9,495 nucleotides of DNA. Origin: Caldisericota bacterium. Lineage in GTDB: Bacteria; CAIJMQ01; JAADFP01. Shown piece by piece: positions 1 through 4,973 of this stretch. The position numbers and the translations under genes are program-made. The stretch is taken from positions 1-9,495 of the forward strand of contig JAADFP010000092.1 in assembly GCA_013152825.1 (NCBI GenBank), read 5' to 3'. Numbering within the stretch: the first letter of the stretch is position 1; each line of letters opens with the position of its first letter. The notes under the pieces are model-generated. The model did not search any database. It was not told where the DNA came from and saw only the letters and a list, made by a program, of their open reading frames with translations.

Positions 1-161
1 ATATGGTAATGCTGGGTGCTACTTCTTTTTGTACAGGGATAGTGAAGATAGAGAGCCTTATTTCCTCCCTGCCTAACTTGTTAACCGGGAAGAAGGAGCT
101 TATTGACTCCAACCAGCGTGCTTTAAAGGCAGGTTATGAATATGCCCATGTTGCAGGATAG
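1..161 (+). CDS. 2-oxoacid:ferredoxin oxidoreductase gamma subunit, C-terminal fragment (partial)
   Basis: An open frame enters from the left edge (codons in phase with position 3) and ends at TAG 159-161, giving about 52 residues. The readable tail contains MLGATSFCTGIV, then an Ile/Leu-rich helix, then LLTGKKELIDSNQRALKAGY. This pattern (small-residue helix, a lysine-rich 'GKK..L...N..AL..GYE' end) matches my memory of the C-terminus of the gamma subunit of 2-oxoglutarate/pyruvate:ferredoxin oxidoreductases (KorC/PorG type), which form acyl-CoA from 2-oxoacids with CoA and reduced ferredoxin in the cytoplasm of anaerobes. Only the tail is visible, so the substrate cannot be told. Its end overlaps the start of the heptose kinase gene by 26 bp, which suggests one transcript. 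Confidence 0.65.
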   Translation, partial: MVMLGATSFCTGIVKIESLISSLPNLLTGKKELIDSNQRALKAGYEYAHVAG

Positions 162-1134
162 ATTGAACAAGATTATCGATAAGCTTTCCCTGGGGAAGGT
201 TGTGGTGTTGGGAGATATTATCCTGGATAAATATGTAAAAGGCAGAGTGGAGAGAATCTCGCCCGAGGCGCCTGTGCCTATCCTGGAGGTGGAGAAAGAG
301 GAACTAAGACTGGGAGGAGCAGCGAATGTGGCGGCAAATATTAAGAGCCTGGGAGGAGAGGTATTTTTATCCGGGGTAATAGGAGAGGATAGGGAGGGAG
401 AAGAAGTAAGAAAACTACTCAATGCCTGGGAGATTTCTTCCCGGGGAATACTCCTTGATCCTGCACATTGCACCACGCTTAAAACCAGGCTCATTGCTCA
501 TCACCAGCAGGTGGTGAGAATGGATAGGGAATCCAGAGAGCCTGTAGATAGTGAGTTGAGTGATAGGTTGCTTGAGAAGATTGGCGAAAATGTAGACGCT
601 CATTCCGTGCTTATTGTCTCCGATTATTCCAAGGGCTGTGTAACCCCGCATCTTCTCTCTCTTCTAAGAAAAAAGATGCCGGAGATGCGTGTTTTAATAG
701 ATCCCCAGATAAAACATGCGTATCTTTACCAGGGATTTTATTTATTGACCCCTAATTTGAAAGAGGCAATAAATATATTGAAGAAGGAAGAAAAAGATCC
801 CTTGAGACTGGCAAAAGAATTAAGGGATAAAATAAAAACAGAGAATGTCCTGATTACCCTGGGCGAGAAGGGGATGTTTCTCTACGAGAATAATACATCT
901 TTTAGTATTCCGGCCTTAGCCCGGGAGGTTTTCGATGTTACAGGGGCGGGTGATACCGTGGTAGGGGTGATAGGCCTTGCCCTATCCGTAGGCGCCTCTC
1001 TCAGAGAAGCAGTTATTCTGAGCAATCTGGCAGCAGGGAGAGTAGTAGGTAAGTTAGGTGCTTCCCAGATAACTAAAGAAGAATTAAAAGAAGCAATGGA
1101 GGAATTTGCGCATGAGATACGGGGTTATCTCTGA
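136..1134 (+). CDS. hldE: D-glycero-beta-D-manno-heptose-7-phosphate kinase (HldE kinase domain, stand-alone)
   Basis: A PfkB/ribokinase-family kinase of 332 aa that phosphorylates C1 of D-glycero-D-manno-heptose 7-phosphate, early in ADP-heptose synthesis for the LPS core. Visible motifs: GDIILDKYVKG (26-36) followed by RISPEAPVPI, a strong RfaE/HldE signature; the sugar-binding GGAANVAAN near residues 59-67; AHHQQVVRMDRE, also typical of RfaE; and the PfkB signature DVTGAGDT at 267-274, with D273 the expected catalytic base. The protein ends after the kinase domain, so the nucleotidyltransferase half of bifunctional E. coli HldE is absent and must be a separate gene (hldC-type) elsewhere. 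The ATG at 136 was chosen because AAAGG (125-129) sits six bases upstream; ATGs at 142 and 148 are in-frame alternatives. The gene overlaps both neighbours, consistent with translational coupling. Confidence 0.92.
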   Translation: MNMPMLQDRLNKIIDKLSLGKVVVLGDIILDKYVKGRVERISPEAPVPILEVEKEELRLGGAANVAANIKSLGGEVFLSGVIGEDREGEEVRKLLNAWEISSRGILLDPAHCTTLKTRLIAHHQQVVRMDRESREPVDSELSDRLLEKIGENVDAHSVLIVSDYSKGCVTPHLLSLLRKKMPEMRVLIDPQIKHAYLYQGFYLLTPNLKEAINILKKEEKDPLRLAKELRDKIKTENVLITLGEKGMFLYENNTSFSIPALAREVFDVTGAGDTVVGVIGLALSVGASLREAVILSNLAAGRVVGKLGASQITKEELKEAMEEFAHEIRGYL

Positions 1135-1834
1135 TATTCATGGCAACTTAGAGGCTCTGGAGACCATGCTCAAATTTATGCGCAAGGAAGGCGTGGAGGA
1201 ATACCTCTTCCTGGGCGATATTGTAGGGTATGGGGCGGACCCCGGGGAGTGCATCGAGATAGTGAGTAATTTACCCGGTAAAGGAGTGGCAGGAAATCAT
1301 GACTGGGGTGTATTGGGATTAACTCCTCTGGAGTATTTTAATAATTCTGCCGTTAAAGCAGTAGAGTGGACCAGGGAAGTGATTACAGATACTCAATTAG
1401 AATTCCTGGAAAAGTTGCCGCTGGTAGTGGAGAGAGAAGATTTTACTCTGGTGCATGCTACGCTGGAGAGGCCGGAGGAATGGCGTTACATATATTCTAC
1501 TTACGAAGCACACCAAAACATGGAAATGATGAAAAGCTCGGTTTGTTTCTGTGGGCATACCCATATGCCTATTTACTTCGTAGAAAACAGGCATATTACT
1601 TTTGGCAAAGAGAAACTTATCGAACTTAAAGAAAACCATAAATACCTGGTGAATGTAGGAAGTGTGGGACAGCCGAGAGATAATGATCCCCGTGCCTGCG
1701 GTGTCATTTATGATACGGAAAAGAAGATAATAGAATATATTCGCCAGGAATATGACATTTCCCGGGCCCAGGAAAAGATATGGAAAGCAGGGTTACCCGA
1801 ATTCCTGGGAACGAGACTGCAGTACGGGGAGTGA
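1112..1834 (+). CDS. Calcineurin-like metallophosphoesterase
   Basis: A 240-aa single-domain cytoplasmic metallophosphoesterase with the full dinuclear metal-site motif set: DIHGN (D8, H10), GDIVGYG (D36), GNHD (61-64), LVHA (H115) and GHTH (148-151). The GDIVGYGADP form is typical of the short YfcE/MJ0936-like bacterial family whose physiological substrates are mostly unknown; it hydrolyses phosphomonoesters or diesters in general. ATG 1112 was chosen over the in-frame TTG at 1106 because GGAGG (1099-1103) lies eight bases upstream and the protein then begins MRYGVISDIHGN, as expected for strand beta-1. It overlaps the end of the heptose kinase gene by 23 bp, so the two are probably translated together. 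That context makes a role in sugar-phosphate metabolism possible, but nothing in the sequence specifies a substrate. Confidence 0.88.
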   Translation: MRYGVISDIHGNLEALETMLKFMRKEGVEEYLFLGDIVGYGADPGECIEIVSNLPGKGVAGNHDWGVLGLTPLEYFNNSAVKAVEWTREVITDTQLEFLEKLPLVVEREDFTLVHATLERPEEWRYIYSTYEAHQNMEMMKSSVCFCGHTHMPIYFVENRHITFGKEKLIELKENHKYLVNVGSVGQPRDNDPRACGVIYDTEKKIIEYIRQEYDISRAQEKIWKAGLPEFLGTRLQYGE

Positions 1835-1914
1835 TTTTGGGGATATACAAAACTCAGGTTCTGTCAGCTTATTCATGATTGTCTAATTCCCCAGGTCTAC
1901 AGGGTAAATTTGTG

Positions 1915-1920
1915 TATAAT
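1915..1920 (+). promoter_or_regulatory. Candidate sigma70-type -10 box upstream of folE
   Basis: A perfect TATAAT lies 35 bases before the folE ATG in the 121-bp gap after the metallophosphoesterase gene. No convincing -35 hexamer is found at 16-18 bp spacing; the nearest TTG-containing hexamer (TTGTCT, 1879-1884) is too far away. I saw no good rho-independent terminator in the gap. The site may start a second transcript beginning with folE. Confidence 0.4.
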
Positions 1921-1955
1921 ATAGGAGTCAGGATAGGTTAATTGGAGAGTGATAA

Positions 1956-2513
1956 ATGGATAAGGAAAAAATAAAGAAAATTATCAGGGAGTTGCTGGCT
2001 GCCATAGGTGAAGACCCGGACAGAGAAGGGCTGAAAGAAACACCGGATAGAGTGGCACGCATGTATGAAGAGATACTTTCCGGTTATAAAGAAGATGCCG
2101 GTAAATTATTGAAAGTGTTAAAGGGAGAGAACTTTGACGAGATAGTCTTGATTAAGGATATCCCGTTTTACTCTGTTTGTGAACATCACCTGCTCCCTTT
2201 TCATGGCCGGGCTAATGTAGGATATATCCCGCAGGATAACAGAATAACGGGAATAAGCAAACTGGTAAGAGTAGTAGAGGCATTTTCGAAGAGATTGCAG
2301 GTGCAGGAGAGATTGACCACCCAGATAGCAGAGGCAGTGGAAAAATCTATCCGCCCTAAAGGGGTGATTGTAATCATAGAGGCTGAGCATCTCTGTATGA
2401 CCATGCGGGGGGTAAAAAGACCAGGCAGCAAGGTAAGGACTTCGGTGGTAAGAGGGATATTTAGAGAAAATGAGAAAACACGGCTGGAAGCCTTAAAATT
2501 AATTGGAGTATAA
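1956..2513 (+). CDS. folE: GTP cyclohydrolase I (type IA, FolE)
   Basis: Converts GTP to 7,8-dihydroneopterin triphosphate and formate, the first step of tetrahydrofolate synthesis (the product can also feed queuosine). At 185 aa it is normal bacterial length. Family motifs are all present: ETPDRVARMYEEI near the N-terminus; FYSVCEHHLLPFHGRA, with zinc ligands C75 and H78; GISKLVRVVEAFSKRLQVQE, the substrate-binding helix region; and EAEHLCMTMRGV, with the third zinc ligand C147. All three zinc ligands are retained, so this is an active type IA enzyme rather than a divergent pterin-binding relative. The start is supported by GGAGAG at 1944-1949, six bases before the ATG. A folate-handling cyclodeaminase gene lies 1.5 kb downstream on the same strand. 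Confidence 0.96.
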   Translation: MDKEKIKKIIRELLAAIGEDPDREGLKETPDRVARMYEEILSGYKEDAGKLLKVLKGENFDEIVLIKDIPFYSVCEHHLLPFHGRANVGYIPQDNRITGISKLVRVVEAFSKRLQVQERLTTQIAEAVEKSIRPKGVIVIIEAEHLCMTMRGVKRPGSKVRTSVVRGIFRENEKTRLEALKLIGV

Positions 2514-2534
2514 TTTTTAAAAAAGGAGTTGGTA

Positions 2535-3500
2535 ATGGAAATATTTGATAAGCTCAAAGGGAAAAGTGTCCTGGTAACAGGAGGTGCAGGGTTTATTGGC
2601 TCCCATATTGCAGAAAAGTTAGTGAGTATTGGGGCAAAAGTAAAAATCCTGGATAATTTCTTTGCCGGGAAGCTGGAGAACATAGAAAGGTTTAAAGACA
2701 GGGTGGAATTGATAGAAGGAGACATAACAGATCTATCCATAGTTTACAGAGTAATGGAGGGAGTAGATTATGTCTCTCACCAGGCAGCTTTGAGATCTGC
2801 TCCCAAATCAGTGGGATTGCCCCTCTCCTATACCAGGGTTAATGTAGAGGGCACAATTAACGTGCTTATCGCGGCGCAGGAAAAGGGAGTGAAAAGGGTG
2901 GTTTATGCTTCTTCTTCCTCGGTTTATGGGGACAATCTTCAGCTTCCCCAGAAAGAAGAACATTTCCCTTCTCCCTTGACCCCCTATGCTACCTCCAAGC
3001 TGACCGGGGAATTTTACTGCAAGATGTTTACCAAGACTTACGGATTATCCACGGTTTCCCTGAGATACTTCAATGTGTTTGGCCCCCGCCAATCCCTGGA
3101 ATCTCAGTATGCGGTGGTAATTCCCAAGTTCATCAAATGTATCCTGGACAAGGAACCTCCCCCTATCAACGGGGATGGTAAACAGTCGCGTGATTTTACT
3201 TATATTGACAATGTTGTGCATGTGAACCTTCTGGCCTTGCTCCGGGAAGGTGTGGATGGAGAAGTCTTCAATACCGGGGAAGGGAAAACAATCTCTATCC
3301 TGCAATTGGTGGATGACCTCTCCCAGATTGCGGGAAGAGAGGTAAAACCAGTGTTTACTCCTCCGCGTCCGGGGGATCCTCCCTATACCATGGCGGATAT
3401 TGAAAAAGTGACTTCTTTGCTGGGTTACAAGCCTCTGGTTTCTTTCCGGGAAGGGCTGGAGAGAACATTTGCCTGGTTCAAGAGCTATTTTGCCGGATAA
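2535..3500 (+). CDS. NAD-dependent sugar-nucleotide 4-epimerase (extended SDR, GalE/WbpP/TviC-like)
   Basis: A 321-aa extended short-chain dehydrogenase. Seen: Rossmann motif TGGAGFIG (G16, G19, G22), an acidic residue at the end of beta-2 (D40) expected to bind the NAD ribose, ASSSSVYG (125-132) with the catalytic Ser, and YATSK (Y151, K155) as the catalytic pair. The stretch QAALRSAPKSVGLPLSY followed by NVEGTINVL, and LRYFNVFGPRQ, resembles UDP-GlcNAc/UDP-glucose 4-epimerases of the WbpP/TviC group more than dehydratases. It likely makes a UDP-hexose or UDP-hexosamine donor for surface polysaccharide; exact substrate is not determinable by eye. ATG 2535 was chosen because AAGGAG (2523-2528) lies six bases upstream; a TTG at 2529 falls right on the ribosome site. 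It follows folE by 21 bp, probably the same operon. Confidence 0.85.
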   Translation: MEIFDKLKGKSVLVTGGAGFIGSHIAEKLVSIGAKVKILDNFFAGKLENIERFKDRVELIEGDITDLSIVYRVMEGVDYVSHQAALRSAPKSVGLPLSYTRVNVEGTINVLIAAQEKGVKRVVYASSSSVYGDNLQLPQKEEHFPSPLTPYATSKLTGEFYCKMFTKTYGLSTVSLRYFNVFGPRQSLESQYAVVIPKFIKCILDKEPPPINGDGKQSRDFTYIDNVVHVNLLALLREGVDGEVFNTGEGKTISILQLVDDLSQIAGREVKPVFTPPRPGDPPYTMADIEKVTSLLGYKPLVSFREGLERTFAWFKSYFAG

Positions 3501-3523
3501 GAGAGGGATGGAAAGATTGGAGA

Positions 3524-3820
3524 ATGAAAAAAGCGGGTAAAGAAATATATATAATTGAACATGCTTTAGAAAGGACGAGAAAAAGAGGGGCTACTCATGG
3601 AGAAGTTAAGAAGACTCTGGCAGAGGGAAAAGAAGTTGAGGCAAAATATGGCAGGAAAGCAAAAGAGTTGATTTTTACCTATAATAAAGAATGGCAGAAC
3701 AGGTTTTATCCCGAAAAAAAAGTAAAGGTAGTTTATACCGAGGAGAAACAAAGTATTGTAGTAATTACCGTGTATGTCTACTTTGGAAAATGGGGAGGTG
3801 GAAATGAGGATAACTTATGA
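3524..3820 (+). CDS. Small DUF4258-like protein, possible toxin-like partner
   Basis: A 98-aa basic protein. The N-terminal HALERTRKRGATHGEVKKTL (13-32) matches the remembered DUF4258 pattern 'H...R...RGI...EV...L', followed by a predicted beta-rich half (KVKVVYTEEKQSIVVITVY, 66-84) that may form the sheet of a RelE/BrnT-like small fold. No biochemical function is established to my knowledge. It overlaps the next gene (DUF2283-like) by 17 bp, a layout seen in toxin-antitoxin pairs; that role is an inference from layout only. The only purine-rich ribosome site (GGAGA 3519-3523) abuts the ATG, and GAGAGGG (3501-3507) is 16 bases away, so initiation may be weak. No in-frame alternative start is present just upstream. 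It begins 23 bp after the epimerase stop. Confidence 0.65.
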   Translation: MKKAGKEIYIIEHALERTRKRGATHGEVKKTLAEGKEVEAKYGRKAKELIFTYNKEWQNRFYPEKKVKVVYTEEKQSIVVITVYVYFGKWGGGNEDNL

Positions 3821-4013
3821 TAGCAAATATGATGTGTTATATCTCCAATTTAAAGAGGAGGAAGAAGTTCTCTGTAAGCACCTTACTGAAGAAATAACAA
3901 TGGATTTGGATAAGAAAGGAAAAATAGTAGGAATAGAGATCTTATCTGCTTCTAAGTATGTTGACTTAGGCAGCCTTCTTCCTGTAGAAAGCGAGAAAAA
4001 ATCTGTAGCATAG
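3804..4013 (+). CDS. DUF2283 family small protein
   Basis: A 69-aa protein beginning MRITYDSKYDVLYLQF and continuing EEITMDLDKKGKIVGIEILSASK; this 'YD...D.LYL.F' plus 'DxxGxVVGIEILxAS' pattern is the DUF2283 signature as I remember it. Biochemical function is unknown. The ATG at 3804 is supported by GGAGG (3794-3798) five bases upstream, located inside the preceding gene; a longer in-frame start at 3774 would add ten residues that do not look like the family. The strong site here against the poor one of its upstream partner would favour more of this protein, as expected if it were an antitoxin-like partner (inference). A 12-bp palindrome follows immediately after the stop. Confidence 0.75.
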   Translation: MRITYDSKYDVLYLQFKEEEEVLCKHLTEEITMDLDKKGKIVGIEILSASKYVDLGSLLPVESEKKSVA

Positions 4014-4015
4014 TG

Positions 4016-4027
4016 CCAGAATTCTGG
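4016..4027. promoter_or_regulatory. 12-bp perfect palindrome after the DUF4258/DUF2283 pair
   Basis: CCAGAATTCTGG is a perfect dyad starting two bases after the DUF2283 stop and 26 bases before the cyclodeaminase ATG. It has no loop, so it is better read as a possible protein-binding site than as a terminator hairpin. A 12-bp palindrome can occur by chance, so the regulatory reading is weak. Confidence 0.25.
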
Positions 4028-4053
4028 TATATAGCTTTAAAGAATCTGAATCG

Positions 4054-4296
4054 ATGGAATACACCGGATTACTCAAACCTTACCTGGAAGACCTTGCTTC
4101 GGCAAAACCTGCTCCGGGGGGAGGGAGTGCTGCTGCATTAGTGGGAGCGCTTGCTGCCTCTCTTGTCTGCATGGTGGCCAATTTTACCGTGGGAAAAGAG
4201 AAGTACCGCGAGTTTGAAGAAACGGCTAAAAAAGTTCTGCAGGAAGCCGAGAAAATAAAAGATGCCTTGTTGCAGTTGGCGGAGGAAGATGTGTGA
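4054..4296 (+). CDS. Cyclodeaminase/cyclohydrolase (FchA/FTCD-C-like), N-terminal half of split gene
   Basis: An 80-aa product carrying the front of the formiminotransferase-cyclodeaminase C-terminal-domain family: LLKPYLEDLASAKPAPGGGS, with the folate-binding glycine-rich PAPGGGSAAAL at 19-29, then the long helices leading to LLQLAEEDV. Stand-alone members (FchA, about 200 aa) act as 5,10-methenyl-tetrahydrofolate cyclohydrolases in anaerobes. The frame stops at TGA 4294-4296, exactly where the family normally continues 'DxEAY'; the continuation (KAYQSYVQARNLP) is found in another frame at 4293-4676. The halves together are about 207 aa, a full-length family member. Either this is a frameshift (natural or assembly error; GTGTG at 4291-4295 looks like a two-base slippage) or two separately translated chains. 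No strong ribosome site precedes the ATG. Confidence 0.75.
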   Translation: MEYTGLLKPYLEDLASAKPAPGGGSAAALVGALAASLVCMVANFTVGKEKYREFEETAKKVLQEAEKIKDALLQLAEEDV

Positions 4297-4676
4297 AAGC
4301 ATACCAATCTTACGTGCAGGCCAGGAATCTTCCTAAAAATACTGCCGGGGAAAAGGAAGCCAGGAAGCAGGCTATAAACAAAGCGATCCTGAAAGCTACG
4401 CAGGTGCCTTTGCAGGTTATGGAAAAAAGTCTCAGGGTGCTGGAGTTGAATAAGGCTCTCCTGGGCAAAAGCAATCCCTACCTGGTAAGCGACATAGGGG
4501 TCTCTGCGGAATTTGCTCATGCTTCACTGAATTCTGCCTGCTTTAACGTGGAAATAAACCTGCCTTATCTACAGGAAGCCACGCGCAGAGAGATAGAAGA
4601 AAAGGTTAGATTTATCCGGGGAAAAGATTCTTCCCTCTATGAAGAAATAATAAGTGGAGTCAGGAGAGAGTCATAA
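4293..4676 (+). CDS. Cyclodeaminase/cyclohydrolase (FchA/FTCD-C-like), C-terminal half of split gene
   Basis: A 127-aa product if started at GTG 4293. It holds the rest of the family: KAYQSYVQARNLPKNT, the A/V-rich helix ATQVPLQVMEKSLRVLELNK, the conserved NPYLVSDIGVSAEFAHA, and FNVEINLPYL, as in FTCD cyclodeaminase domains. Its reading frame is +2 relative to the N-terminal half; the start overlaps the upstream stop (GTGA). GGAGG at 4281-4285 lies seven bases before this GTG, so re-initiation on the same mRNA is mechanically possible, though those bases also encode the conserved Glu-Glu of the upstream half. If only one half is made, no folded cyclodeaminase is expected, since the fold is built from helices of both. 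It ends close to the repeat-rich convergent region. Confidence 0.75.
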   Translation: MKAYQSYVQARNLPKNTAGEKEARKQAINKAILKATQVPLQVMEKSLRVLELNKALLGKSNPYLVSDIGVSAEFAHASLNSACFNVEINLPYLQEATRREIEEKVRFIRGKDSSLYEEIISGVRRES

Positions 4677-4678
4677 TA

Positions 4679-4706
4679 ATAAGACATTAGACCATAGACT
4701 TTAGAC
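4679..4706. repeat. Degenerate 7-bp tandem repeat (4 units)
   Basis: Four consecutive heptamers, ATAAGAC, ATTAGAC, CATAGAC and TTTAGAC, share the core TAGAC/AAGAC at exact 7-bp spacing directly after the cyclodeaminase stop. No coding role is apparent. This is the first of three short-period tracts in this intergenic region. Confidence 0.6.
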
Positions 4707-4714
4707 TGTTAAAA

Positions 4715-4746
4715 GTGAATAAGTGAGTAGGTGAGTAAGTGAGTAG
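4715..4746. repeat. 8-bp tandem repeat, consensus GTGAGTAR (4 units)
   Basis: Four head-to-tail octamers: GTGAATAA, GTGAGTAG, GTGAGTAA, GTGAGTAG. Only the first differs at an inner base, and the last base alternates A/G, so a 16-bp higher-order unit is possible. It is a microsatellite-like tract in the convergent intergenic region and could vary in copy number. Confidence 0.75.
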
Positions 4747-4770
4747 GGAAGATGCGAGATACCAGCCTTG

Positions 4771-4861
4771 CTTGTCATGCCCGCGAAAGCGGGTATCCAG
4801 AGGAGCGAATGTGCATATTTTGGCAGGCGATATAGATTCCTGCTTTCGCAGGAATGACAAA
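4771..4861. repeat. REP-like element: two inverted palindromic arms (BIME-like doublet)
   Basis: Two imperfect inverted copies of about 29 bp occupy 4771-4799 and 4833-4861, separated by 33 bp. Each arm carries its own hairpin: ATGCCCGC-GAAA-GCGGGTAT (4777-4796, one G-T pair) and ATTCCTGC-TTTC-GCAGGAAT (4836-4855, perfect 8-bp stem). The TGTCATTCC..GCGAAAGC..GGAAT core is the common dispersed 'GTCATTCCCGCGAAAGCGGGAATCC' type repeat (given here only in part) found in many bacterial genomes, related in form to REP sequences and to Neisseria dRS3. It sits between convergent operons, where such elements often lie, and could act as a bidirectional transcription barrier or mRNA 3'-end stabiliser. 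Neither arm has a U-tract, so it is not a classic intrinsic terminator. Confidence 0.8.
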
Positions 4862-4906
4862 GGAGAGCATGGATGATAGAGGAGGCAGAAAGAAGGTGGG
4901 GGAGAG

Positions 4907-4973
4907 ACGGTTGACGAATAACGGTTACCATTTCGCGCTACCCAACCGCCGCCGATTACCGGTTACCGATATT
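4907..4973. repeat. Degenerate 7-bp-phased tract, core CGGTTAC
   Basis: ACGGTTG, ACGAATA, ACGGTTA follow at 7-bp spacing from 4907 to 4927, and CGATTAC, CGGTTAC, CGATATT again at 7-bp spacing from 4953 to 4973. The octamer CGGTTACC occurs twice (4922-4929 and 4960-4967), 38 bp apart. The tract ends inside the stop codon of the UbiA-like gene on the other strand. Its period equals that of the array at 4679-4706 but the unit is different. Confidence 0.5.

Noticed and set aside
1835..1914. Terminator after the metallophosphoesterase gene.
   Set aside because: I could find only 3-4 bp complementary stretches and no T-run.
2201..2740. A 179-aa - strand open frame across the folE/epimerase junction.
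   Set aside because: It is antisense to two strongly supported genes and shows no recognisable motif; a shadow frame.
4281..4296. Programmed -1 ribosomal frameshift in the cyclodeaminase gene.
   Set aside because: No X-XXY-YYZ slippery heptamer is present, and a -1 shift gives an extra residue at the join; a two-base slippage or re-initiation fits better.
4771..4861. Intrinsic terminator for both convergent operons.
   Set aside because: The hairpins are convincing but neither is followed by a T-run on either strand, so I call them REP-like and not rho-independent terminators.
4701..4931. A 76-aa open frame on the - strand in the intergenic region, containing CHSCESRNL and WIPAFAGMT.
   Set aside because: These peptides are the well-known spurious translation of dispersed GTCATTCC..GCGAAAGC-type repeats; the frame lies wholly over the repeat tracts.
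4679..4973. CRISPR array, because of the several repeats.
   Set aside because: Units are 7-8 bp and contiguous or are one inverted pair; there are no regular 25-40 bp repeats with unique spacers.
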